Source of the DNA: Bradyrhizobium murdochi
Lineage (GTDB): Bacteria > Pseudomonadota > Alphaproteobacteria > Rhizobiales > Xanthobacteraceae
Length of the DNA: 64,000 nucleotides
Direction of reading: 5' to 3'
Assembly (NCBI RefSeq): GCF_000472965.1
Contig: NZ_AXAU01000001.1
Coordinates: 248,001 to 312,000 of the forward strand
Below, piece by piece: positions 8,085-16,258 of the stretch; position 1 is the first letter of the stretch; each line of letters begins with the position of its first letter. The notes beneath the pieces were generated by a model, which saw only the letters and a program-made list of their open reading frames with translations, was not told the origin of the DNA and made no database searches. A program made the translations under genes and the position numbers.

Positions 8085-8488
8085 GCGTCACGATCTACCA
8101 CAACCCCGCCTGCGGCACCTCGCGCAACACGCTGGCGATGATCCGGCAGAGCGGCGAGGAGCCCGAGGTGATCGAGTATCTGAAGACGCCGCCGAGCCGC
8201 GCCCGGTTGGTCGAATTGATTGCCGCGCTCGGAATTTCGCCGCGCGAGCTGTTGCGCGAAAAAGGCACGCCCTATGCCGAGCTTGGCCTGGCCGATCCGA
8301 AATGGAGCGATGACGAGCTGATCGACTTCATGTTGGCGCATCCGATCCTGATCAATCGACCAATTGTTGTGACGCCAAAGGGCGTCCGGCTGTGCCGGCC
8401 CTCGGAGCTGGTGCTCGATTTGCTCGATAATCCGGTCGAATCCTTCGTCAAGGAAGACGGCGAGGCAGTCACGCGCGCGAAGTCGTAA
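8081..8488 (+). CDS. arsC: Arsenate reductase, glutaredoxin-dependent ArsC family
   Basis: This 135-residue protein has the thioredoxin-like ArsC fold with catalytic cysteine in YHNPACGTSRNTL and the conserved NRPIVVTPKG strand with arginines. It normally reduces arsenate using glutathione and glutaredoxin. A strong GAAGGAGG precedes the ATG, which overlaps the channel stop (ATGA). The operon therefore encodes two arsenate reductases of unrelated folds. Confidence 0.9.
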   Translation: MSVTIYHNPACGTSRNTLAMIRQSGEEPEVIEYLKTPPSRARLVELIAALGISPRELLREKGTPYAELGLADPKWSDDELIDFMLAHPILINRPIVVTPKGVRLCRPSELVLDLLDNPVESFVKEDGEAVTRAKS

Positions 8489-8490
8489 GA

Positions 8491-8642
8491 CCCGTGTCCC
8501 GGACGCGGTGCAGCGTGCAACGCTGCTCCGCAGAGCCGGGACCCATGAAGCCGGAAGCGTGGACCCCGGATCAGCAGCGCACCGCCATAGCGCGTCGAAG
8601 ACGCGCGTGAACGCGCTTATGGCGCTGCGCGGCGTCCGGGAA
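8491..8642. repeat. Dispersed palindromic repeat, GTCCCGGACGC family
   Basis: The segment has inverted CCCGTGTCCCGGACGCGGTGC and GGCGTCCGGG ends with internal GC-rich complementary parts. A related element lies at 11486-11613. It follows the last ars gene and may act as a transcription boundary. The family resembles repeats common in Bradyrhizobium intergenic regions. Confidence 0.6.
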
Positions 8643-8713
8643 CGCAAGTGGCGGCTAGCCTTCTGCGGACGTCTAGCCTTTCACTCGCCCCGATTGCACG
8701 GCATAATGGCTGC

Positions 8714-9973
8714 ATGGAGCTCACCCCCCGTCTGCGCCTGATGAACTGGCTGGTCGGCCAGGGCCTCACCGGCCTGCCTCAAAACGACCTGATCCGCGGT
8801 TTCTGCGAACGCTGCTGTGCCGAGGGGCTTGGCCTGTCGCGCGGCATGGTCTTCATCGACACGCTGCACCCGATTTTCGAAGGCCGCGGCTTTCGCTGGA
8901 ACGACGCCGAGACCAACGAAAGCGACGCGTTCGAATATGGCTCGACCAACGAGGGCGAAGCCGCGGAGGCCTGGCGGAGTTCGATCTTCTACTACATGCT
9001 CCAGAACGGCCATGAAGAGCTGCCGCTCGACCTCGCCAAGCGCGCCTCCTACAACTTCAAATTCATGGGCGAGCTCGCCGAGAAAGGCCACAAGCATCTG
9101 GTGGCCTATGTGCACCAGTTCGGCGAGGCCGGCACCATGGGGCAGATGGACTGCGTCTATTCCTATTGGGTGACACGGCGCGACGAGGGGTTTGGCGCGC
9201 ACGGACTCGCTGCGCTCCGCGACCTCGTGCCGGTGCTGGGGCTGGCGATCAAATCCGCAGCGCAGGCCGACATCACCAAGACGCTGGGCCGGGTCTATCT
9301 CGGTCGCGACACCGCCGAGCAGGTGCTGCGCGGCCGCATCACGCGCGGCGTCACCGAGCGGATCAACACGGTGCTGTGGTTCTCCGACCTGCGCGGCTCG
9401 ACGGCGATCAGCGAGAGCATCGATCCCGGCGAGATCATCCCGTTCCTCAACGATTATGCGCAGGCCTCGATCGACGCCATTCATGATGCCGGCGGCGAGG
9501 TGATGAAGCTGATCGGCGACGGCGTGCTGGCGATGTTCACCCATGAGAACATGGCGAAGGCAAACCGCGCAGCGCTGCGCGCTGAACATCGCTTCCGCCG
9601 CAACATGAGGACGCTGAATGCCCGCCGCACGGCCGAGAACCGGCCGGTCACGTCAGCACATGTCGGCCTGCATGTCGGCGAGGTCTTTTACGGCAATATC
9701 GGCAGCGACGACCGGCTCGACTTCACGGTGGTGGGACCTGCCGTCAACGAAGTCAGCCGCATCGCCTCGATGTGCCGCTCGGTCGACCGCGAATTGCTGA
9801 TGTCGTCGGCGTTCCGCGGAGGTCTCGATGCCGCGGGGCGAAACTATCTGGTGTCGACCGGCCGCTACGCGCTGCGCGGCATCGGCCGCGCGCAGGATCT
9901 TTACACGCTCGATCCGGATATTGCCGCGGATGAGGTGGTGGGTGGGAAATACGAGCGGTATCTGGCGTCCTAA
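8714..9973 (+). CDS. Class III adenylate/guanylate cyclase
   Basis: This 419-residue soluble protein has an N-terminal domain of about 200 residues without a recognised motif and a C-terminal class III cyclase catalytic domain. The two metal-binding aspartates are visible at D225 (FSDLRGST) and D269 (KLIGDGVLAMF), and the base/ribose region is LDFTVVGPAVNEVSR. It should make cAMP (or cGMP) in response to whatever the N-terminal domain senses. The frame is open to a GTG at 8648, but that segment lies beside a repeat, so the ATG at 8714 is chosen. Its end overlaps the convergent MFS gene by four bases. Confidence 0.85.
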   Translation: MELTPRLRLMNWLVGQGLTGLPQNDLIRGFCERCCAEGLGLSRGMVFIDTLHPIFEGRGFRWNDAETNESDAFEYGSTNEGEAAEAWRSSIFYYMLQNGHEELPLDLAKRASYNFKFMGELAEKGHKHLVAYVHQFGEAGTMGQMDCVYSYWVTRRDEGFGAHGLAALRDLVPVLGLAIKSAAQADITKTLGRVYLGRDTAEQVLRGRITRGVTERINTVLWFSDLRGSTAISESIDPGEIIPFLNDYAQASIDAIHDAGGEVMKLIGDGVLAMFTHENMAKANRAALRAEHRFRRNMRTLNARRTAENRPVTSAHVGLHVGEVFYGNIGSDDRLDFTVVGPAVNEVSRIASMCRSVDRELLMSSAFRGGLDAAGRNYLVSTGRYALRGIGRAQDLYTLDPDIAADEVVGGKYERYLAS

Positions 9974-11184
9974 CTTGGTCTCGCTCGCCGTGTGTAAAGC
10001 GCGACGGCAAGCAGCGAGAATACCACCAGCACGACGCCAAGCGCGAACAGCGCGTTGGGAGAAATCGTCGCCGCGAGCCAGACGCCGATCGCGGCCGTCA
10101 TCATCTGCGAGAAGCCGATGAGCGCCGATGCCGCGCCCGCTTTGTCGCCGAACGGGGACAGCGCCTGCGCCGTGCCTAACGGGCTGACGATGCCCATGCC
10201 GAGCAGGAACACGCTCATGGCCGCAAGAAACGGCAGGAAGGAAGGCGTGTATAGCGAGACCAGCAGCATCGCGAGGCTGCCGGCGGCGGCGGCGAACAGT
10301 CCGCCCCGGATCGAACGATCGAGCCCATAGCGTGGCGCCAGCCGGGTCGCGAGCATGCCGGCGGCGAACACGATCAGCACCGTGCCCGCAAAGAACAGGC
10401 CGAGTTGAATCGGCGTAAAATGCATCGCTTCGATCAGCACGCGGGGCGCGGCGGAGAAAATCGAGAACAGCGCGCCCAGAATCAGGCTGACGGTTGCCGC
10501 CGGTACCACGAAGCGGCGGTCGCGGAGCAGGGCGAGGTAGGTTTTTGCAATCGCCTGCGGATCGAGCGGGGTGCGTGTTGCGAGGTGGGTCTCGCCAAAC
10601 ACCATGCCGTAGGCGAGGGCGCCGAGACCGGCGAAAGCCGCAAGGAATGCGAATTCGGAGCGCCAGCCGAAAGCGTGGTCGAGCGCGCCGCCGAGCAGCG
10701 GCGAGAAGCCCGGCGCTGCCGACATTGCGATCATGATCAGCGCCATCGCGCGGGCGAGGGCCGCGCCGGAAAACAGGTCGCGGGCAATGGCGCGGGACAA
10801 CACCGAAGTTGCGCAGGCGCCCGCCGCCTGGATGACACGGCCAATGAGCAGGCTCGGCAAATCATTGGCGAGGCCGCACCAGACGCTGCCGGCGAAGAAG
10901 ATTGCAAATCCGGCCAAGACCGGCCAACGGCGGCCATAGCGGTCCGAGATCGGCCCGACCACGAGCTGGCCGACCGCGAACGCCGCAAGGAAGACCGTGA
11001 TCGCTGCGGTGACCGCCGCGCTCGTGACGTTGAGCGACGCCGCCATCTGCGGCAGCGATGGTAGCAGGATGTTGGTGGCGAGCGTTCCCGTGGCGGCGAG
11101 GCCCGCCAGAACAGCGATCTGTAGGACAGTGGAAGAGGCTTCCGAACGAGGGCGGGTGTCGATTGCTGCAGTCTGGTCGGCCAT
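9970..11184 (-). CDS. Bcr/CflA-type MFS drug efflux transporter
   Basis: This 404-residue MFS protein has 12 hydrophobic segments and the family signature GPISDRYGRRWPVLAG between helices 2 and 3. The strand is opposite to the cyclase and the two ends overlap by four bases. An AT-rich inverted repeat lies just upstream and may be a repressor site. The Bcr/CflA family exports bicyclomycin, chloramphenicol and similar drugs; the natural substrate is unknown. Confidence 0.85.
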   Translation of the reverse strand: MADQTAAIDTRPRSEASSTVLQIAVLAGLAATGTLATNILLPSLPQMAASLNVTSAAVTAAITVFLAAFAVGQLVVGPISDRYGRRWPVLAGFAIFFAGSVWCGLANDLPSLLIGRVIQAAGACATSVLSRAIARDLFSGAALARAMALIMIAMSAAPGFSPLLGGALDHAFGWRSEFAFLAAFAGLGALAYGMVFGETHLATRTPLDPQAIAKTYLALLRDRRFVVPAATVSLILGALFSIFSAAPRVLIEAMHFTPIQLGLFFAGTVLIVFAAGMLATRLAPRYGLDRSIRGGLFAAAAGSLAMLLVSLYTPSFLPFLAAMSVFLLGMGIVSPLGTAQALSPFGDKAGAASALIGFSQMMTAAIGVWLAATISPNALFALGVVLVVFSLLAVALYTRRARPS

Positions 11185-11200
11185 GAGGGTTCCTGCTTTG

Positions 11201-11223
11201 ATATGAGATGATGTATATCATAT
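11201..11223. promoter_or_regulatory. AT-rich inverted repeat upstream of the Bcr/CflA gene
   Basis: The segment reads as nested inverted repeats: ATATGA paired with TCATAT, and ATGAT-GTAT-ATCAT inside. It begins 17 bases upstream of the start codon, where a repressor of a drug pump would be expected to bind. No regulator gene lies next to it. Confidence 0.4.
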
Positions 11224-11286
11224 AAAGTAGGATAAGGAAGCGGCAATGAGCCTCAGATGGAATTGGAAGAAAGTGCTCGAAAAGAC

Positions 11287-11402
11287 CGTCATTGCGACCC
11301 AACGGGTCGCGCGCATGCGCGCCCGATGACAGGCTCCGCGAAGCAATCGATCGTGCCGCGGAGAGAATGAATTGCTTGCGTCGTCGTTGCTCGCAACGAC
11401 AG
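11287..11402. repeat. Dispersed repeat, CGTCATTGCGA / GAAGCAATC family
   Basis: It starts with CGTCATTGCGA and contains GAAGCAATCGATC and a degraded inverted end TGCTCGCAACGAC. Related copies lie at 54289-54408, 57017-57128 and 62608-62727. Confidence 0.65.
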
Positions 11403-11485
11403 TTTTGATTGGTGCCTGCAGCCGAAGTCTCGGTGAATATGATCGGCGTTCAGCAGGCCGCCGGCGATATCAAGGCGGCTTAACG

Positions 11486-11613
11486 GTCCCGTGCCCGGAC
11501 GCTGCGCAGCACGAAGTGATGCGCTGCAGGGCCGGGGCCTACCTTTCTGCGGCGTGGGTCCCGGCTCTGCGGTGCACCGCTGAAGAAGCGCTGCACCGCG
11601 TCCGGGACACGAG
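11486..11613. repeat. Dispersed palindromic repeat, GTCCCGGACGC family
   Basis: It is flanked by GTGCCCGGACGCTGCGCAGC and the inverted GCTGCACCGCGTCCGGGACA, with an internal GGGTCCCGGCTCTGCGG. It is related to 8491-8642 and abuts the 3' end of the following leftward MFS gene. With the repeat at 11287 it fills most of the 440-base gap here. Confidence 0.65.
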
Positions 11614-11627
11614 CACTACTTGCTCGG

Positions 11628-12869
11628 CTAACATGCCGGCTCGCCCACCATGTCCGGCTGTCGCGCCAGCGAGACTGCGGGCGAGAGCAGGATCACCAGC
11701 GCCTGCGCGGCGAAGATGGCGGCTGCCAGATAGAGGCAGGCTTCTGCGCCATAGAGGCCGCCGACGATGGCGCCCAGCGCCGAGCCGAGCGGGCGGGCGC
11801 CGTAGCTCATGATGTTGATGGCGGAGACGCGCCCGAGCAGCGACGGCGGGGTCACCGATTGACGCAGCGTCGTGGTCGAGATCACCCACAGGATCGGGCC
11901 GGCACCGAGCAGGAAGAAGCTCAGCCCCGCGAGCCACGGCGCCGGCACGATCGTCGTCAGCGCCATCACGGCGGCGGCGACGAAACCGGTGACGGGGCCA
12001 AGCCCGATCACGGTGCCGAAGGCGAGGCGTTTCATCACTCGCGTGGCAGACAGTGCGCCTGCCACCATGCCGACGCCGTACATCGCGAGCGTCACGCCGA
12101 CGCCGGTGGCTGATAGTCCGAGATGGCGAACAGCGTAGGGCACGAACACGGCCAGCAGCAGGAACGACGCCGTGTTGAAGATGAACTGCGTGATGAACAC
12201 GGGCCGCAGCAGCGCGTGATGCAACACGAACGCGGCGCCTTCCCTGATCTCCTGCAGGGGATGGCGGCGCGGCGCAGGCGCGCGCGCCGGTTCGTAAATG
12301 CCCGACAGCAGCACGACGGCCATCACCGACAATGCGGCGGCAAAGCCGAAGGCAGGCGCAGCGCCGACCCATCCGACCAGCACGCCGCCGAGCGCGGGGC
12401 CGCTGGCAAACGCCACCGTGCGCGCCAGTTCGATCCGCGCGTTCGCCGCGGGCAATTGCTCCGAATTGACCAGCGATGGCACCAAAGCGGGCGCGGCGAC
12501 GCTGTAGGCCACGGTGCCGCATACGGCGACGAAGCCGAGTAGCGAGAGCAGCGGCAGCGTGATTGCGCCGAGCCAGATCAGCAGCAGCGTCGCCGCAAGC
12601 GCGGCCGCCCGCAGCGCTTCGGAGGCCGCCATCACCCAGCGCCGCGAGATGCGGTCGGCAAGGAGACCGGCGGGAATCGCAAACAGGATGAAGGGCAGCG
12701 TCAGCGCGGTCTGCAACAGGCCCGTCTGGCCTTCGCCTGTGCCAAGCAGCAGCACCGCAACGATCGGCGCTGCGGCCAGCGCGATCTGCTCGGCCGATTG
12801 CGCAGCGAGGTTCGACCAGGCCAGACGGTTGAACGTCGCGGGCAGGCGAGGGGTCGGGTCGGGTGACAT
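11628..12869 (-). CDS. MFS transporter (EntS-like group)
   Basis: This 413-residue protein has about 12 hydrophobic segments and resembles the EntS/YfiS-like MFS group, with GLLADRISRRWVMA between helices 2 and 3 and GPALGGVLVGW in the middle. The ATG follows AAGGGAA. Nothing nearby shows the substrate. The first about 33 codons have a diverged partial copy at 13903-13992. Confidence 0.8.
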   Translation of the reverse strand: MSPDPTPRLPATFNRLAWSNLAAQSAEQIALAAAPIVAVLLLGTGEGQTGLLQTALTLPFILFAIPAGLLADRISRRWVMAASEALRAAALAATLLLIWLGAITLPLLSLLGFVAVCGTVAYSVAAPALVPSLVNSEQLPAANARIELARTVAFASGPALGGVLVGWVGAAPAFGFAAALSVMAVVLLSGIYEPARAPAPRRHPLQEIREGAAFVLHHALLRPVFITQFIFNTASFLLLAVFVPYAVRHLGLSATGVGVTLAMYGVGMVAGALSATRVMKRLAFGTVIGLGPVTGFVAAAVMALTTIVPAPWLAGLSFFLLGAGPILWVISTTTLRQSVTPPSLLGRVSAINIMSYGARPLGSALGAIVGGLYGAEACLYLAAAIFAAQALVILLSPAVSLARQPDMVGEPAC

Positions 12870-13191
12870 GGCAGTATTCCCTTAGATTCGATCTGACCCA
12901 TTGTCTGGTCCAAGGACGATCCAACCCACCCGTTTCCCGACAAGCTTTTGCTAATAAAAACGCGTCGGAAGCACACAGTCCCCCGCGACAGAAATCGCCG
13001 CGCGTGGGCACCGCAAGGCGTTGCGCTGGTGTCGTCCGGCATCGCAAGCGGCGCGGACGAATTGACAATTTGGGCCATTTTATGCGCAGTGGCAGGTGGC
13101 GCGACTTCCTTGCGAGCTACCTGTTGATTCGGTGAGCACGTCCGTGAGGTGGGTGGGATCGTTCATTGGAATTAACAGGAGTAAATTGAAA
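12870..13191. other. Intergenic region between divergent genes
   Basis: About 320 bases separate the leftward MFS and the rightward secreted-protein gene, so promoters for both should lie here. I see no clear hairpin, operator or small coding frame; an open frame of 90 codons at 12863-13135 has no protein-like composition. Confidence 0.4.
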
Positions 13192-13710
13192 ATGCAGGGT
13201 TTCCCCTCACGGGCAGCGGCGGCTGTCGCAATTGCCTTTGCTTTGCTCGCTGCATTGAGTGTGGCCAAATTCGACAAGGTCGCGTTGGCATTGACCTCTC
13301 GCGAGGCGGCCACCGTCGTTGACCTTATCGAGAAGCTGAAGACCGAGTTTGGCGATTTCGCGTACGACGATGACGAAGCCGACGAATGGTTCGAGAAGGA
13401 TGCTGCCAGCCAAAAATTAATTACCAAGACGGGATTCGATCAGAAGAGCTGGAAAGCCGCAGTAGACGAAACGATGAAGGGGTTCTTTGCGACGATCCCC
13501 GAGGCGGAGATCAAGACGATTCTCGATGGCACGCGCCAGCGCACCGAGAGCGCGACGGGTCTAAACGCCGAGCAGAAAAAGGCCTTGCTTGAGCTGATTG
13601 AGGAGCAACGCAAGGAGATCTTGGCGCTGCGGGAAGGCGGGAAACCTTTCGTGGGTGTCGTTGGCCCATTTGCGCAGCGGATTCGCAAGCTGACGATGGA
13701 CAAACGCTGA
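13192..13710 (+). CDS. Secreted protein of unknown function
   Basis: This 172-residue protein is not recognised. It has an N-terminal hydrophobic signal (SRAAAAVAIAFALLAALSVA) and a highly charged, probably helical remainder with acidic (YDDDEADEWFEKD) and glutamate/lysine-rich segments. The ATG at 13192 follows CAGGAG; an upstream extension of the frame to 13096 lacks a signal peptide. A strong hairpin (13736-13760) follows the stop. Confidence 0.6.
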   Translation: MQGFPSRAAAAVAIAFALLAALSVAKFDKVALALTSREAATVVDLIEKLKTEFGDFAYDDDEADEWFEKDAASQKLITKTGFDQKSWKAAVDETMKGFFATIPEAEIKTILDGTRQRTESATGLNAEQKKALLELIEEQRKEILALREGGKPFVGVVGPFAQRIRKLTMDKR

Positions 13711-13733
13711 GCGCCGATACCAAATAAACATGC

Positions 13734-13860
13734 GCGGTGGCCGGACCTGTTCCGGCCACCCACGTGGTTACGCGATGCAAGGGAGTGGATGCCCGCGACA
13801 ACCGCGGGCACTACAGCCCAAAGATAGCGGCAGGCTGCGTGGTTACAGCGTGCCGCGGAA
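13734..13860. repeat. Hairpin and dispersed repeat after the secreted-protein gene
   Basis: A perfect 10-base hairpin, GGTGGCCGGA with TCCGGCCACC five bases later (13736-13760), is followed by CCCGCGACAACCGCGGGC. Such elements often fill intergenic regions in this group. The first hairpin could end transcription of the preceding gene. Confidence 0.55.
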
Positions 13861-13902
13861 CGCGCCGCTGTCGAGCAGCAGCCTTCGCCGACGCCGTGGG
13901 GG

Positions 13903-13992
13903 TGGCGGCCAGCGCAATCTGCTCGGCCGATTGCGCGGCCAGATTTGACCACGCCAGGCGGTTGAAGGTCGCGGGCAGGCGAGGCGTCGCTC
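13903..13992 (-). pseudogene. Decayed 5' fragment of an MFS transporter gene
   Basis: On the minus strand this piece encodes TPRLPATFNRLAWSNLAAQ and the residues after it up to EQIALAA, identical to residues 6-33 of the MFS protein at 11628-12869. The DNA is diverged. The copy has lost the start codon region and runs out of similarity after about 30 codons. It looks like a remnant of a duplicated or deleted paralogue. Confidence 0.75.
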
Positions 13993-14042
13993 CGGGTAAG
14001 AAGGATCGCGCCAAACCGCAGAAGTTGCTTGGTGAATTCGCA

Positions 14043-16058
14043 TTAAACGTCGAACAGGAAATCGTGTTTTGTAAGTTCATGGGGCCGCACGTCGGTGAGT
14101 TCGATCCGGTCGTCACCGATCTGAACCACCGTATTCCCATGGTCGCCCCAGATCTTCGCATCGCGAAAGTCCAGACGGCCGGCATTCTCAAACACCAGCA
14201 TGTCGACGCCTGGATCGAAGTCGGTGATCTCAGCTTTGGTGGATCCGAAATCAAACACGAAGCGATCCGCGCCGTCATTTCCCGTCATCGTCTGCTTGCC
14301 GGTTCCGGCGAACAGATAATCTCCCTGCGGACCGCCGATCAGGGTGTCGTTGCCATCGGAGCCGATGACGATCTGGCGGGCTTCGGGATCTTCGGACTCC
14401 ACTCCGCCGGCAAGGCCGGTGTGCCGCGTATAGGTGACGAAGACGTCGTCCTGGATATGCTCGGTGTCGGTATTGCGCAAAATGATATCAGCCAGCGTCG
14501 TGCCTTTGATCTCGGATAATGTCTTGGCATCAAATCCTTGATTTTCGAACCAGAACCGGTCGCCATCGCGCAACGCCTCGAACTGCATCGTGATGATGGC
14601 CTGGAAGGTTTCGCCGACCAGCGCGCCGGGGACATGATTCTCCGACAAGCCGCCGGTCCACAGGCCGACGTTATTGACGTGGCCGTAAGCTGCTTTCAGT
14701 CCGGCCAACGTCTCCGGGTCGCTCGTGATCTGGCTGAAATCCGTGTAGGGGTCGAGGCCGAGTGCTTCACGGGTCTGGTTGAGCGTGCCGAGGCCGAGGT
14801 CGCGTGCGCGCTGTATGTTGATCGCCGCGAGATCCATCGACACCGGTGGATCGAAAAGAAAATTGCGCAGATCGTCGACGATGCGCGCATCGAGTGCCTG
14901 TGACGGATCGGCGGCCAGGTGGCGCAATTGTCCGTCGGTGCCGCCATTGTCATTGAAATTTGCCGCCGGCTGGAAGAACACATCCTTCAGGTCTTCCTCG
15001 GAGCCGGCGATGACTTCGCCGTTTTCCTCAAGGCCCTCAGTTTCGCCTGACACGATCGAATGCCCGAAGCGGAACGCCGCGGCGACGAATTCCAGCGTCA
15101 GATGAGGATCGACGTTGGGATCATAGCCGTCGTAGGGCGTCAGCGCATTCTTGCCGACGAGGTTGGGCAGGAATTCCGAACAGGTGATGTTGGCGATTTC
15201 CGCCGTCACGATAGCGCGCGCGTGATTGTAGAGTTGGTCGCCGCTCCATTTCGGGTGCTCAAGGTGCAGTTTGTCGACCCAATAGTTGTGTTCGCGCACG
15301 AACAGCGTGTGCAGCGCGGTGAGCGCTGGATTTTCTGCGGCGCGGGCGTCACCCGCTACGACCATGCCGCTGATGATAGGCAGATTGTTGCCCGCCGAAG
15401 TCAACATGTGGCCGTCGGCGGTGCGCAGGCTGGCGGCCGTCGCGGCGTTGGATCCGTAGACCATCGAGGCGTCTAGCCAGGCGGTATTGGAATTGAGCGC
15501 CATCGCAGGATTGGACGTGCCCGCACCGGTCGTGGGATCGGTGACGGCGCGGGTGATCGGAATGATGGTGCCGGCAGAAAATACGGGATCGCCGGCGGGC
15601 ACCACGACGCTGATATCGCTGACGCCATCGGTCTTGGTCAACGTCATGTCGTGATCGATGAACTGGCCCCATGCGTACATGAAGGCGGACACGCCTTCCG
15701 GGTTCGCCACATCAGGATCGCCCGCGCCGACCACAAGATTGCTGATGGTGCGGGGATTGTTGCCGCCGAGCGGAACGGAGATGCCGTCGGCAAAATGCGC
15801 TTCACCGATGCGCGCGAATTCAGTTCCGGCAGCGTTGAGGGTGGAATCGGATTGATTGTTCTGCGAACCGTCGAAGCTGCGGTATTCGATTTTTGCCGGC
15901 TTCGGATCCGGTGGGCACGGCCGAGGGCCATGGTGCTCACCCGGGCCATGCGAGCCGTGCGGTCGGTGCGGCACATGAAAATGGCCGAGAAAATCGCCGA
16001 AGTGAAAATCGTCGTTTCTGTCTTGGTGTGCCTCCCAAGTCCGCTTGAACTGACGCAT
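14043..16058 (-). CDS. Animal-type haem peroxidase with C-terminal RTX segment
   Basis: This 671-residue protein belongs to the animal haem peroxidase (peroxinectin-like) superfamily found in some bacteria. The distal His is H136 in WGQFIDHDMTL and the proximal His is likely H333 in FRFGHSI; the LHTLFVREHNYW helix is also typical. The N-terminus is His-rich (residues 19-45). There is no classical signal peptide. Near residues 568-605 calcium-binding RTX-type nonapeptides appear (GSDGNDTLIGG, GNDGADRF), followed by an FDPGVDML-type cap, which suggests type I secretion. No secretion genes are adjacent. TGCAA-rich elements lie upstream. Confidence 0.88.
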   Translation of the reverse strand: MRQFKRTWEAHQDRNDDFHFGDFLGHFHVPHRPHGSHGPGEHHGPRPCPPDPKPAKIEYRSFDGSQNNQSDSTLNAAGTEFARIGEAHFADGISVPLGGNNPRTISNLVVGAGDPDVANPEGVSAFMYAWGQFIDHDMTLTKTDGVSDISVVVPAGDPVFSAGTIIPITRAVTDPTTGAGTSNPAMALNSNTAWLDASMVYGSNAATAASLRTADGHMLTSAGNNLPIISGMVVAGDARAAENPALTALHTLFVREHNYWVDKLHLEHPKWSGDQLYNHARAIVTAEIANITCSEFLPNLVGKNALTPYDGYDPNVDPHLTLEFVAAAFRFGHSIVSGETEGLEENGEVIAGSEEDLKDVFFQPAANFNDNGGTDGQLRHLAADPSQALDARIVDDLRNFLFDPPVSMDLAAINIQRARDLGLGTLNQTREALGLDPYTDFSQITSDPETLAGLKAAYGHVNNVGLWTGGLSENHVPGALVGETFQAIITMQFEALRDGDRFWFENQGFDAKTLSEIKGTTLADIILRNTDTEHIQDDVFVTYTRHTGLAGGVESEDPEARQIVIGSDGNDTLIGGPQGDYLFAGTGKQTMTGNDGADRFVFDFGSTKAEITDFDPGVDMLVFENAGRLDFRDAKIWGDHGNTVVQIGDDRIELTDVRPHELTKHDFLFDV

Positions 16059-16070
16059 CCGGATGCTCCC

Positions 16071-16130
16071 TCAGTTGCAATTGCGAATTAGTTGCAATTG
16101 GTGTCACGAATGAGAGGCATTTGCAATAAG
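16071..16130 (-). promoter_or_regulatory. TGCAA-rich repeated elements upstream of the peroxidase gene
   Basis: Three TTGCAAT units occur here (TTGCAATTGCGAA, GTTGCAATTGG and TTGCAATAAG). A similar array precedes mntH at 19882-19931 and also ends in TTGCAATAAG. In rhizobia the Mur repressor binds TGCAA-type operators at Mn uptake genes, so a metal-responsive control is possible; this is inference. Confidence 0.4.
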
Positions 16131-16191
16131 GAAGTGCAGACCGCCAGCAGCCCGTGCTTCCCGACAACTGACAGATGAGGAGGACTCCAAG

Positions 16192-16224
16192 AAAAAGGCC
16201 CGCCGCGCGAATGGCGGCAGGCCT
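16192..16224 (-). terminator. Rho-independent terminator of the flotillin operon
   Basis: Read on the minus strand, GGCCTGCCGCC and GGCGGGCC pair around CATTCGCGC and are followed by TTTTTC. It lies just after the flotillin stop. Confidence 0.7.
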
Positions 16225-16258
16225 CGATTTGAACGGCGTTTCGGCGGCTTCTGCTTGG

